64,000 bases of DNA from an uncultured Acidobacteriia bacterium (GCA_903851195.1 CAINNJ010000064.1:124001-188000); one strand, 5' to 3'; positions 16,845-27,815 are shown, numbered from the stretch's first letter. A program made the numbers and translations. Notes: generated from the letters alone by a model not told the origin.

Positions 16845-17333
16845 TCACCGGGGTCCGTAAGCTCTTCGAAAACGTTCCTTGGCCCGAAAGAGGACCACGC
16901 GGAACTGCGCATCCGACATATTCCATTCCTGGCATATTTCGTCCTTTTCCCTGCCCTCCAGATAGAGAGAGCGGAGGATGGCGCGATCCCGTTCGGCCAG
17001 TTCGGCGAGGCCATTGTCGATGGCGTCGCGCATTTCGAGAATTTCCGCTTCGGGGCGGATGCCGGTGTCGGGGATCGGCATATCCTGATCGAGATTCGGT
17101 TCGCGCCGCATGCGGCGGCGGTATTCCAGAATCACATTCCGGCAGACGCCGTTGAGGAAGGCGCCGAGTTCCTCGGTATTCCGGATTTGCTGGCGCTGGC
17201 CGGCGCGGATGAAGCGCGCGAGACTTTCCTGCACGAGATCGTCCACATCAGCGCAGCCGTGTCCGACGTGATAGAGGACCTTGTAACGAAGTTTAAGCCG
17301 GAGACGCTCTAAGGACGGTTCGCTGAGATCCAT
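16845..17333 (-). CDS. ECF-type RNA polymerase sigma factor
   Basis: 162 residues from ATG 17331-17333 (the frame stays open another 38 codons without similarity). Region 2 is HGCADVDDLVQESLARFI and region 4 is ERDRAILRSLYLEGREKDEICQEWNMSDAQ. It is followed after 43 nt by the zinc-finger/STAS fusion, its likely regulator. It should direct RNA polymerase to an unknown promoter set, which could include the operon downstream. No perfect promoter is visible upstream. Confidence 0.87.
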   Translation of the reverse strand: MDLSEPSLERLRLKLRYKVLYHVGHGCADVDDLVQESLARFIRAGQRQQIRNTEELGAFLNGVCRNVILEYRRRMRREPNLDQDMPIPDTGIRPEAEILEMRDAIDNGLAELAERDRAILRSLYLEGREKDEICQEWNMSDAQFRVVLFRAKERFRRAYGPR

Positions 17334-17493
17334 TGGGTTGTTAATGATGGTGGTTATTCTAAGGAACGCGGCAGAGAGGGGTAAGAGACCCCGGAAAAAC
17401 CGGTCCGGCTTTTGCCTAAGGATATTGCAAAGGCGTCGAAATCTCAAGGCACCTGAGAGCGGATGAAGATGGCGGGCCAGATGCAGCCGCGTT

Positions 17494-17805
17494 CTAACCG
17501 GCGGCGGCGCCCGTGGTTCGCCGGCTCTGGAAGCATTCCCGGCAGAAGACAGGGCGGCCCTGGGTGGGGCGGAAGGGCACGGTGGTGTCGCGTCCGCACT
17601 GGGAGCAGATGGCGGAAGTTTCGACGCGGCCGGGAGGTCCGCTGCGTTCCCCGGCGCCGGACTGGCGTTTGTTTTTGCAGGCCTTACACCGTTTGGGCTC
17701 GTTCCGGAAGTTTTTATCGTGGTAGAACTGCTGCTCGCCCGAGGTGAAGACGAAATCGGCGTCGCAGTCGACGCATTTGAGAACGCGATCCTGAAATTCG
17801 GCCAT
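17494..17805 (-). CDS. Double zinc-ribbon protein (zf-trcl/zinc-ribbon domain family)
   Basis: 103 residues. The first ribbon has CVDCDADF with FTSGEQQFYHDKNFRNEPKR between, then CKAC: the pattern of the probable zinc-ribbon domain that occurs with treble clef proteins. The second uses CSQC and CREC at the C-terminus. The linker SGAGERSGPPG is flexible and Arg/Gly-rich. A nucleic-acid or ribosome link is possible. ATG 17803-17805 is preceded by AGGA at good spacing; the in-frame ATG at 17812-17814 has its AGG touching the start. It lies just downstream of rpsU on the same strand, past the rpsU terminator hairpin. Confidence 0.85.
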   Translation of the reverse strand: MAEFQDRVLKCVDCDADFVFTSGEQQFYHDKNFRNEPKRCKACKNKRQSGAGERSGPPGRVETSAICSQCGRDTTVPFRPTQGRPVFCRECFQSRRTTGAAAG

Positions 17806-17865
17806 GGTACCCATCCTGCAAAATCCCGCTTTCGCTTTTTGCAAATCCGGGTTTGCGCCCGGAAT

Positions 17866-17904
17866 GGAAAAGGCGAAGCGACTGTAAGGCCGCTTCGCCT
17901 TTCC
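17866..17904 (-). terminator. Rho-independent-type hairpin after rpsU
   Basis: GGAAAAGGCGAAGCG (17866-17880) pairs with CGCTTCGCCTTTCC (17891-17904) around a 10-base loop. It begins 3 nt past the rpsU stop, and on the minus strand the 3' arm ends in CCTTTTCC. The T-run is short, so termination may be partial and let transcription through to the zinc-ribbon gene. Confidence 0.65.
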
Positions 17905-17906
17905 GG

Positions 17907-18104
17907 TTATTCGACTTCCCGGCGACTCTTCTTCCGGTTGCGTTTGCGGGCAAGCGCTGCCTTAACCCGCTTTTTCTCGCCCGGCTTCAAATAGAAAGAA
18001 TGCCGTTTGACCTCTTTAATGATGTCTTCCTGCTGCACTTTTCTTTTGAAGCGGCGGAGGGCGTTTTCCAACGTTTCCCCCTCCTGTAGCCTTACTTCAG
18101 CCAA
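17907..18104 (-). CDS. rpsU: 30S ribosomal protein S21
   Basis: 65 residues, typical of S21. It is very basic, with the conserved LENALRRFKRKV near the N-terminus, a Lys-Arg-rich KPGEKKRVKAALARKR stretch and a KKSRR tail. S21 joins the 30S platform near the anti-Shine-Dalgarno end of 16S rRNA and assists start-site selection. It has its own sigma-70-like promoter (18177-18204) about 70 nt upstream and a hairpin directly after the stop. Confidence 0.96.
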   Translation of the reverse strand: MAEVRLQEGETLENALRRFKRKVQQEDIIKEVKRHSFYLKPGEKKRVKAALARKRNRKKSRREVE

Positions 18105-18176
18105 TGAACCACACCCCCCAACTCATCCTGAATTGCCCTTCGCCAATTCTTAACAGAAACGGGCGAAGGTACTGAT

Positions 18177-18204
18177 ATCATATGGACTTGATCGCAAAAG
18201 TCAA
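18177..18204 (-). promoter_or_regulatory. Sigma-70-type promoter of rpsU
   Basis: On the minus strand, TTGACT (18199-18204) and TATGAT (18177-18182) are separated by 16 bases. Five of six bases match consensus in each box. It lies about 73 nt upstream of the rpsU start. Confidence 0.7.
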
Positions 18205-18307
18205 GCCCGATAAACTTTTTCGACGCCCGGCCGGTTTTTAATCGACCCGACCGGAGCCGCCCTGCCATGGAAAACCTCATCAGGAACTACCTAACGGGCA
18301 CAATCTC

Positions 18308-20860
<2,553 letters not shown>

Positions 20861-20861
<1 letters not shown>

Positions 20862-22399
20862 TGTCCAGGCACAAGCCACTGATTCTGACGATCCTCGACG
20901 GCTGGGGTTTTTCCCCTGCCGTGGAGGGGAATGCGATTGCGGCCGCGCGCAAGCCGACTTACGACATGCTGCTGCGGGAATTTCCGAATACGCTGGTGCA
21001 GACTTCGGGCCCGTCGGTCGGGTTGCCGGAAGGCCAGATGGGCAACAGCGAGGTGGGGCATCTGAATATCGGGGCGGGGCGCGTGGTCCACATGGACGTG
21101 ACGCGGATCGACCTGATGATCGCGACGGGCGAGCTGTATGAGAACCCGGTGCTCAAAGACGTGATGCACCATGCGCGCGCCGGGCGGCGGCTGCACATCA
21201 TGGGCCTGCTGAGCGATGGCGGGGTGCATTCGCTGCAGGAGCATCTCTACGCGATTCTGCTGATGGCGAAGAAAGAAAAAGTGGAGCAGGTGTTCGTGCA
21301 CTGCTTCATGGACGGGCGGGATACACCGCCGGAGAGCGGGATCGACCGGATCCGCGAACTGCAGCAGAAGATGCGGGAGCTGGGCACGGGGACGATCGCG
21401 ACGATTTCCGGACGTTATTACGCGATGGACCGGGACAAGCGCTGGGAGCGCGTGGAGCGGGCTTTCGACGCGATGGTGCTGGGCACGGGCGAGAAGGCGA
21501 CCGACGCGGTGGAAGTGATGAAGCGGTCGTACGCGAAGGGCGTGACCGACGAGTTCGTGGAGCCGGTGACGATGGTGGACGGCCGGAACGAGCCGGTGGG
21601 GCTGATCCGCGAAGGCGATGCGTGTTTCTTCTTCAATTACCGGGCGGACCGCGGCCGGGAGATGACGGAAGCGCTGACGAGCGCGACGCTGGAGCAGCCG
21701 GCGCGGAGTAAGGCTCCGCGGAACCTGAAGTTCGCGACGATGACGGTATATGACAAGTCGCTGAACATTCCGGCCGTGCTGATGCGTGAGCCTTTGAACA
21801 ACATCATGGGCTACGTGTGCCAGGAGCTGAACTGGAAGAATCTGCGCATCGCGGAGACGGAAAAGTACGCGCATGTGACGTACTTCTTCAATGGCGGGAT
21901 CGAGAAGCCGTTTACCGGGGAGGAGCGCGAGATGGTGGCGTCCCCGAAGGTAGCGACGTACGATCTGAAGCCGGAGATGAGCGCGGACGGCGTGACGCAG
22001 ATTGTGCTGGATGCCATGGGGAAGAAAGACTTCGACGTGATCGTGATGAATTTCGCGAACGCGGACATGGTGGGGCATTCCGGGAAGATGGAGCCGACGG
22101 TGCGGGCGGTCGAGAAGATCGACGAGTGCCTGGGCCGGATCTGGCAGCGTCTGAAGGAAAAGAACGGGCGCTGGGTGATTACGGCGGATCACGGGAACGC
22201 GGAGACGATGATCGATCCGATCACGAAGGGGCCGCACACGTATCACACGACGAATCCGGTGCCGTTCATTCTGGTGGACGACTCGGCGGATAAGTTACGG
22301 ATGGGCGGGTCTTTGCAGGATATTGCGCCGACGATTCTGGGGGTGCTGGGGGAACGGCAGCCGAAGGATATGACGGGGCGGGATTTGCGGATCCGGTAG
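20861..22399 (+). CDS. gpmI: 2,3-bisphosphoglycerate-independent phosphoglycerate mutase
   Basis: 512 residues, matching the family. [10 protein letters not shown] (metal-binding Asp), [15 protein letters not shown] containing the phosphorylated Ser, [23 protein letters not shown] and TADHGNAE are all present. It interconverts 3- and 2-phosphoglycerate using two Mn ions. The ATG shares one base with the stop of eno (TAATG). A strong hairpin-plus-T terminator lies 42 nt after the stop. Confidence 0.97.
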
Positions 22400-22440
22400 T
22401 CCGGGCGGAAGTTTTTTAGTTCCGCTGAAACGGTTGAGGG

Positions 22441-22476
22441 AAAGGCGCCGATGGCATCCGCTGTCGGCGCCTTTTT
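22441..22476 (+). terminator. Rho-independent terminator of the glgC-eno-gpmI unit
   Basis: AAAGGCGCCGA (22441-22451) pairs with TCGGCGCCTTT (22464-22474) around a 12-base loop, and the arm runs into five T residues. A weaker stem (GCGGAA at 22405, TTCCGC at 22420) precedes it. Confidence 0.85.
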
Positions 22477-22530
22477 GCGTTTGGATGGCGATGCAGTTGC
22501 ACGGTTTGGGTGCGAGGAGTAAAGAATTTT

Positions 22531-22839
22531 ATGAACTGGGATCAGGTGCACGGCAACTGGAAGCAGATGGGGGCGGTTTTACAGAAGAAGTGGGGCAAAC
22601 TGACGGGGAACGATCTGGCGGTGGCGAATGGCGACCGGAATCTGCTGTTGGGGCGGTTGGAGGAGCGGTACGGGCTGGAGAGGGAAGAGGCGGAGCGGGA
22701 GCTGAATGAGTTCGTGGGGGCGCAGGAGGAGGGGGCGGGTCCGTACGACAAGGAGGAAGTGGCGACGGAGGGGGCTCCGGTGGATATGAAGACGCTGAAG
22801 ATCGGGATGCACGGGGGCGGGTCGGGGGCGGAGAGGTAA
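22531..22839 (+). CDS. CsbD-family stress-response protein
   Basis: 102 residues. MNWDQVHGNWKQMG, KKWGKLTGNDLAV and GRLEERYGLEREEAE fit the CsbD fold of small helical stress proteins. The usual length is about 65, so the last 35 residues (Gly/Glu-rich, with HGGGSGAER at the end) are an extension. The ATG at 22531 fits the family; GAGGAG lies about 12 bases upstream, and a GTG at 22510 is an in-frame alternative. Biochemical function of the family is not established. Confidence 0.88.
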   Translation: MNWDQVHGNWKQMGAVLQKKWGKLTGNDLAVANGDRNLLLGRLEERYGLEREEAERELNEFVGAQEEGAGPYDKEEVATEGAPVDMKTLKIGMHGGGSGAER

Positions 22840-22947
22840 TGTTTTGAGTGGTTTGGGGGATGGCGGAGGGTGGTAAGGAAAAGGCGCGATTTGGTGGTGC
22901 GGGCGACGTGACGCGCGTGTTACTATGAAGAAGTTCCGACACATAGC

Positions 22948-23024
<77 letters not shown>

Positions 23025-23124
23025 AATCCTTCCTTTTTATCTTTTCAACAGTTCTTTATTTCTTCGACGAATTTCTTCGTCTTTTCCTTTTTGGTGTGAG
23101 CAGGTTGGGGTGTTGCGGAAGGAG

Positions 23125-23190
<66 letters not shown>

Positions 23191-23200
<10 letters not shown>

Positions 23201-23406
23201 GCGGGAAGGTGATGACGCGCTGCCTGAGGAAACGTCATGTGGTTCGGGTGGCAGTCTTCATGATACTGAACAGGTTCGCGCACTCGCGGGGCTGTTCCGG
23301 ATTGCGTTCGGCGCATGACGGAATCTCCCGCGGGGCAGACCACTTCCCGGCCTGACCCGCGTGCAAATCCGGCCTCATAGCAGACGCCTGCCCAACGTGA
23401 GATCAA
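23191..23406 (-). pseudogene. Possible fragment of a nucleoside 2-deoxyribosyltransferase-like protein
   Basis: The minus frame beginning at a TTG (23404-23406) reads WAGVCYEAGFARGSGREVVC, resembling the GVYFEAGFAxGLGxPVI core of deoxyribosyltransferase-like or TIR-like nucleotide-processing domains. The rest is degenerate and the frame runs into the tRNA-Ile2 gene. It directly follows the HTH-like fragment with overlapping TGA/TTG. Too short to be a working gene; the identity is tentative. The 23201-23634 stretch holds nothing else that I can support. Confidence 0.3.
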
Positions 23407-23580
23407 CTGCCGGCTGCACTCGCATACTCTTTCAGAGTTCGGATGGAAGGATTACTCCCTCCGCGTTTCAACCGAGCGACCACCGCCCAGGTCGTCTTCG
23501 TTCGGGCCGTTTGCTGCTCCTGAGTCAGTTCGGCAACTCCCGTCCGGAAGCCTTCTGAGTTTTCCTGATGAAGTCCGAAG
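23403..23580 (-). pseudogene. Remnant of an XRE-type helix-turn-helix (antitoxin-like) gene
   Basis: About 43 codons ending at 23403 read ELTQEQQTARTKTTWAVVAR, then RGGSNPSIRTLKEYASAAG: a recognisable helix-turn-helix of HigA/XRE type (typically LTQEELAxRxGTTQxVVARLE). The upstream half of the domain is missing; upstream of residue GFRTGV the frame is not conserved and overlaps the next gene, and no start codon with a ribosome-binding site is visible. Gln and Trp replace the usual residues in the recognition helix region. Probably a decayed regulator or antitoxin. Confidence 0.45.
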
Positions 23581-23634
23581 TACAAATGCCCGGCGTCCCT
23601 GGATCGTCCTGCATATTCGTCGTGGTTGGTCAGA

Positions 23635-25935
23635 TCACTTTGGCAGGCTCTGCCGAATGCTGTACTCGCTATACCAGTAAGGCGTTCGTCTGGCCCATTC
23701 CGACTTCGGAAATCTGCGGTGAAGGAGCTGAAAGGCGGATCGACTGATCTCCGGTGTAGCGATGTCGGCGCAACCGAGATGGGTCGCAACGACCACGCGG
23801 TGGAGAGCCTCCGCCACGCGGGTGTCTTCGGGGTGATCCTTCGCCCAAGAGAGCACGATTCGTCCGAGGAACTCCGGGGCATTGCCCTCCTTTTCGATGA
23901 GAGCGATTTCTAACGCGGCCGTGCCTGTTTCGAGGAAGTCGGGTTGGGGTGTCGTGCGGATGAGGAGACGGCGAAACTCCTCCTGACGACGTTGCAGGGG
24001 CTGGACGATATCCATGGGACACCACCAGTTGTCGCGATACGTGTCGAGGATGCCGGGTTTGGAGAGGCGGGAAATACCGGGTTTCAGGTAGGGTCTGGCT
24101 TCGGGCCGGCGCAGCAGGAGCAGGGCCGCCATGAAGCGTTTTTCTGCCGGGGTCGCGGCGGCCCCCCACTCCGCGATAGCTGGTTTCAGGTCCGGCGTGG
24201 CGGCCTCGAGGGCATTTGCGGTTCTAGTGAGGTCGCGGTTCAGCATCAGGCCGCGGACGAAGGCGGTCAGGGCAATTTCCTGTTGCAGTACAGTGGGAAA
24301 ACCGGCGGAGCGGGCCGCCTGTTCGAGGAGATCGAAGGGCGTGCTGAAATTCAGCAGGGTGGTGGCGTCGCGGTCCAGCGAAGCGTGCGGTGTCCACGCC
24401 GCGCGGAGGGAGTCGGCAGCCTTTTGGTCCGGCAATTCGCCCAGGTTGTCGCTGTAGACTACCAGGACCGGGTTGCGCAAGGCGAAGTGCAGGAACTCGG
24501 GGAAGTCCGCAGCGGCGACCATACGGAGGCTGAGAAAGAGATTCAACTCAGAGGGAAGATCCCGCAGTTCGGGAGAATTCAGCAGAGCGTCGAGTTCGCC
24601 GCGGCTTTCGGCGGCGCGGCCACGCTCCGCATTCAGACGGATTCGGTGCCAGGTTGCCGTGAGATATGCGGGGGATTGCCGCGGAATCAGGCCCGCAGCG
24701 TCGATGAGAGCGGGAGCGTCCGGCTCTTTGCCGTTTGCATGGGTCAACGCGGCGAGGAGCCAGGGGATGGAACGGGAGCGTTTCCATTCGGCAAGAGTTC
24801 GCGCATGAGCGGCGGGGTCACGAGACTGGAATGAATGGATCCAGTCGGTCATCGGGACCGAACGGAAGCGCTGTTCGTCGGGAGGTTGGTTATCCGGGCC
24901 GTACCAATACTCCCGGTTCGGATCGGCGGGACCGATGATGCTGTCGTAAATGTCGGTGTAATTCCAGAGCTCCTCACGGAAGCCATTGTCCTGCCCCGGG
25001 GAGGAGAGAAGGCGGGCCAACTCCATGAAGTAATTCTGGTCACGCTCGTGCAGCCCGGCGCGCTCCATGAGGTTCCACGTCATGCCATGGATTCCGGTGA
25101 GAGAGAGGTCCGCGAGAATTCGACTGACTTCTCCCTTCACCTCGGGCATACTGCCCAGACGGTAAAGAGTCCGGGCAATCAAATAGTTCGAGATTGCAGA
25201 CCAGGGCGATTTCTTTTCACTTGCGATGGCGCGGAAGCGTAAGAGGGCTTCCGGATAGTGCGCGGCGTAGAAGAGAGCCGCGGCGATCTGGTAGTCGCGG
25301 TCTTGCTGAATCACGACCGGAAGGTCCGCGGATGCCGTCACAGGCAGGAAGAGCCGGGTTCCATCGCAATTGGAAAAAACCGTGTCCTGAGCGGTCAGCC
25401 AGGATCGGAAGGCAGTGCTGGAGGCGCCGAAGCGGTTGCGGCGGCTATCGAAGGTATGAACGGCGGTCCGGAAGGCGTCCTCCGCGCAATTCAGCGAAAA
25501 CTGATGGGTGTCGGGATCGTACGCGATTTGGCCATTGGTGACCGGAGAAACTTTCGGGGGCGGCGGATTCGGGACTGAAGCGCGGAGTTGGCGCCATTTG
25601 GCCGGCCAGTTCTCGGTCTCTTTCACCCAACCCTGATAGAGGGAACCCTGCTGGCGGTCGCGATAATATGAACGCGCCTGCTCGGTTTCCGACGGTGACA
25701 TACCTGTCCCGTTCGTCCAGCGCCAGGCGACCACCAGCCAGGATCGGGCAAAGGTGGGTTGCACAACTCCGAGACGGCCGTTCAGGAAACGGGAAATCGG
25801 GAGGTTGGGATGTTTTCTGAAACTGAATACGGGGACGGGTTCTTCCACCGCGCAGGCTGCTGCGTACCAAGCCGCGGACAGGATGCCGGCTGTGAGGATC
25901 AGGGCCGAAATTGTCTTCGTGTAATGCCGTTCCAG
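23635..25935 (-). CDS. Large secreted or membrane-anchored protein of unknown function, partner of the DUF3142-type gene
   Basis: About 766 residues. An N-terminal hydrophobic segment (TISALILTAGILSAAWYAAA) acts as signal peptide or anchor. The rest is helical and Leu/Ala-rich with possible TPR-like pairs (YQIAAALFYAAHYPEALLRF), and a conserved-looking NREYWYGPDN and WCPMDIVQPL. The only start giving the signal peptide is CTG at 25933-25935, with GGAGG six bases upstream; no ATG/GTG/TTG lies in frame between the neighbour and that segment. It overlaps the upstream DUF3142-type gene by 37 nt. Visibly lower GC than the flanking tracts. Family not recognised. Confidence 0.7.
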   Translation of the reverse strand: MERHYTKTISALILTAGILSAAWYAAACAVEEPVPVFSFRKHPNLPISRFLNGRLGVVQPTFARSWLVVAWRWTNGTGMSPSETEQARSYYRDRQQGSLYQGWVKETENWPAKWRQLRASVPNPPPPKVSPVTNGQIAYDPDTHQFSLNCAEDAFRTAVHTFDSRRNRFGASSTAFRSWLTAQDTVFSNCDGTRLFLPVTASADLPVVIQQDRDYQIAAALFYAAHYPEALLRFRAIASEKKSPWSAISNYLIARTLYRLGSMPEVKGEVSRILADLSLTGIHGMTWNLMERAGLHERDQNYFMELARLLSSPGQDNGFREELWNYTDIYDSIIGPADPNREYWYGPDNQPPDEQRFRSVPMTDWIHSFQSRDPAAHARTLAEWKRSRSIPWLLAALTHANGKEPDAPALIDAAGLIPRQSPAYLTATWHRIRLNAERGRAAESRGELDALLNSPELRDLPSELNLFLSLRMVAAADFPEFLHFALRNPVLVVYSDNLGELPDQKAADSLRAAWTPHASLDRDATTLLNFSTPFDLLEQAARSAGFPTVLQQEIALTAFVRGLMLNRDLTRTANALEAATPDLKPAIAEWGAAATPAEKRFMAALLLLRRPEARPYLKPGISRLSKPGILDTYRDNWWCPMDIVQPLQRRQEEFRRLLIRTTPQPDFLETGTAALEIALIEKEGNAPEFLGRIVLSWAKDHPEDTRVAEALHRVVVATHLGCADIATPEISRSAFQLLHRRFPKSEWARRTPYWYSEYSIRQSLPK

Positions 25936-26660
25936 GGTTGTCCTCCATTGAATCGATAAATCCGAACGCCCGGTTTGGCGGGTATGTCGGAACTTGACTG
26001 CCTGATGCCAAGAGTTGTGCGGCAGCCTGGAAACGGGAATTCCCCGCCCCGCTTCAGCAGGGTCAGGACCGCGTCGCCGGATTGACCCATATCGAAAACC
26101 ATGGGCACGAATTCGTCGACCGGAAGGGAGGCCAGCCAGCTTTTTGGCTCCATGCACCAGGACGCCAAAGCGGTAATTGAGAGGTAAGTATTCCCCGGCA
26201 ATTGCGCACGGAGAGATCGCAGGAGATCCCGATAGAAGGGGCGAGCCGATTCGGGTGCGTCGAAATCAAGCTGGAGCGAGGTGGCGCCGGTGAGACGCAC
26301 CAGGTCCAGAATGCTTTGTTCGGCCTGGATGCGCTGGCGCGGATGCCAGGAAGAAATACCGGCAGGCGGGTATTCGGACGGCTCAAAATTGAAGCGGACG
26401 ACCGCCATTTCGTACATTCCGCGAGGGGTGCGCAGGCTGGCGGCGCGAGGTGCAACGGAGACACCGGAGCGGCTGAACTGCAGGCTCATGGCGAGCCAGG
26501 CGACGCCGGTTCCGGATGGGGCGGCGGGGCGGAAGTCATCCTCGGCGAACCAGGACCAGAGCATATTCTGCGGGGGAGAGAGGCGTGCCGGAGGCTCGGC
26601 GCTCCCGGCCACGGCAATCAACGGCAGCGCGATAAGGAGACAGAGGCTGCAGCGAGACAT
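25899..26660 (-). CDS. DUF3142-type secreted protein
   Basis: 253 residues with a signal peptide (CLLIALPLIAVAGSAEP). SLQLDFDAPESARPFY, TYLSITALASWC and LPVDEFVPMVFDMG match what I recall of DUF3142, a TIM-barrel-like family with acidic residues (Asp in QLDFDA) suggestive of a glycosidase fold; the enzymatic role is not established. ATG at 26658-26660. It overlaps the next large secreted protein by 37 nt, so the pair is probably one functional unit. Confidence 0.7.
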   Translation of the reverse strand: MSRCSLCLLIALPLIAVAGSAEPPARLSPPQNMLWSWFAEDDFRPAAPSGTGVAWLAMSLQFSRSGVSVAPRAASLRTPRGMYEMAVVRFNFEPSEYPPAGISSWHPRQRIQAEQSILDLVRLTGATSLQLDFDAPESARPFYRDLLRSLRAQLPGNTYLSITALASWCMEPKSWLASLPVDEFVPMVFDMGQSGDAVLTLLKRGGEFPFPGCRTTLGIRQSSSDIPAKPGVRIYRFNGGQPWNGITRRQFRP

Positions 26661-26884
26661 CGGCGCGGGGACTGATGAAGAGTATAGCGCTGTGGGGGGA
26701 AGAGGCAGGCTTTCAGGATGGCTTAGCCCGGAAGTCGGCTGGCGTCGAGAGACAGATGCGATTACAGACCTGAGTATTTCCGATAGCCCGCTTGGCAGTG
26801 ATCCTGTTTGGCCGGTTCTCAGTGATCACTGAGGAGCATGGGATCCAGCCCTGCCGAGCCTCTCGGAAATCTGCGGAAAGCCGC

Positions 26885-26918
26885 GGGCGCCGGATAACGG
26901 TCATCGCATCCGGCGCCC
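26885..26918 (-). terminator. Hairpin after the PEP-CTERM gene
   Basis: GGGCGCCGGAT (26885-26895) is perfectly complementary to ATCCGGCGCCC (26908-26918) around a 12-base loop. It lies 15 nt beyond the stop of the minus-strand PEP-CTERM gene and has no T-run. The rest of the 26661-26932 gap holds no gene that I can support. Confidence 0.5.
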
Positions 26919-26932
26919 CCAGGCTCAGGGGA

Positions 26933-27442
26933 TCAGCGGCGGCGGTAACCGGCGAGCAGCATTCCGGCGGCGGCGAAGGTGAGGAGGCCGAAGGTTGCCG
27001 GTTCGGGTGTGGCAGCCTCAACCTGCAACTGGAATGAGTCGGCAGTCGGGCCGGTTCCCCATGTCCAGGTGTAGGTTCCCGGCGTGAGTCCCAGACCCGC
27101 GATGGTTTTGTCGGAGTAGGTTGAAGTATTGGAAAGCGCCTCGCCGGAAACGTAGGTGGTTGGCAAATAGAAGCCCAGATTGGCGATCAACACCAACGGT
27201 GTCGCCGCTGCCCGAAGACGTGGTGCTAAGGGGCCCGCGCCGAAACTGGCAGGGCCGGAAATACCGGACCAGGCTTCCAAGGTCAGCGAATCGGTCGGGC
27301 CACCGACAATGCCACTGCCGAGGGGAAGGGATGGATACACGAGGCTTCTGATGATCGACGTGCCTCCGTCGGAAAGAGCGGTCAGGTTGAGGGTACCACT
27401 GCCGTTCTCCACGACGTCGGTTCCTTGCTGCTGGATTGTCAT
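26933..27442 (-). CDS. PEP-CTERM protein, interrupted: the signal peptide is separated by an amber codon
   Basis: The open part (169 residues from ATG 27442) ends in TPEPATFGLLTFAAAGMLLA with a YRRR tail: a PEP motif, a hydrophobic helix and an Arg-rich tail, i.e. the exosortase/PEP-CTERM sorting signal. Such proteins need an N-terminal signal peptide, which is absent from this frame but present immediately upstream, cut off by an in-frame TAG (see 27461-27535). The body is Gly/Ser/Thr-rich, as in extracellular matrix proteins. Either this is a recent pseudogene, or the amber is suppressed or a sequence error. No exosortase gene is in the window. Confidence 0.75.
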   Translation of the reverse strand: MTIQQQGTDVVENGSGTLNLTALSDGGTSIIRSLVYPSLPLGSGIVGGPTDSLTLEAWSGISGPASFGAGPLAPRLRAAATPLVLIANLGFYLPTTYVSGEALSNTSTYSDKTIAGLGLTPGTYTWTWGTGPTADSFQLQVEAATPEPATFGLLTFAAAGMLLAGYRRR

Positions 27443-27460
27443 GATGAATCCGGCTTGTGC

Positions 27461-27535
27461 CTACGGCGAGGCCGTGAGGAAGGCAGCGACGGCGACGAGG
27501 GAGGTGGCTAGGATACGGTTAAGGGGTAATCGCAT
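27461..27535 (-). other. Signal-peptide exon-like start of the PEP-CTERM gene ending in an amber codon
   Basis: From ATG 27533-27535 the minus frame reads MRLPLNRILATSLVAVAAFL, then TASP and TAG (27461-27463), then AQAGFIMTIQQ in the same frame as the PEP-CTERM body. This is a normal Sec signal peptide; a CAG-to-TAG change at codon 25 would explain the stop. No clear ribosome-binding site precedes the ATG. Confidence 0.75.
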
Positions 27536-27739
27536 ACGGAGGATTGTACCGCCGAATGTGAATATTCTTACTTTTTGGAATTCACCTGAGGCTCAGGCGA
27601 ACGCTGTACTTGCCGGATCAGTACGCGCTGCTGACGACGGCCGGAGCGGAGGTGGACGGCGCGGCCTGAATCCGCAGCGATAAACGTTTCAGCATGGCGG
27701 CGAGTGGCCGAAATTACTGGCTGCGTGGATTGAAAACAA

Positions 27740-27815
27740 TGGTGAGCCGGGCGGGGCTCGAACCCGCGACCACCGCATTAAAAGTGCGATGCTCTACCAA
27801 CTGAGCTACCGGCTC
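27740..27815 (-). tRNA. tRNA-Lys (TTT), CCA encoded
   Basis: On the minus strand: acceptor GAGCCGG/CCGGCTC, D-arm AGCTCAGTTGGTAGAGC, anticodon loop CTTTTAA (anticodon TTT), T-arm GCGGGTTCGAGCCCCGC, discriminator A and an encoded CCA at 27740-27742. Confidence 0.95.

Noticed and set aside
23403-23882. Full 159-residue ORF ending in the HTH remnant
   Set aside because: Its N-terminal 95 residues overlap the C-terminus of the secreted protein and are Ser/Arg-rich nonsense; only the C-terminal 43 codons resemble HTH.
26818-26833. A perfect 16-bp palindrome CTCAGTGATCACTGAG
   Set aside because: One is expected by chance about once per 65 kb and no gene start or hairpin context supports a role.
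27598-27669. TLYLPDQYALLTTAGAEV, a protein-like string on the + strand
   Set aside because: Too short, no start, no conserved family recalled; may be a remnant but cannot be supported.
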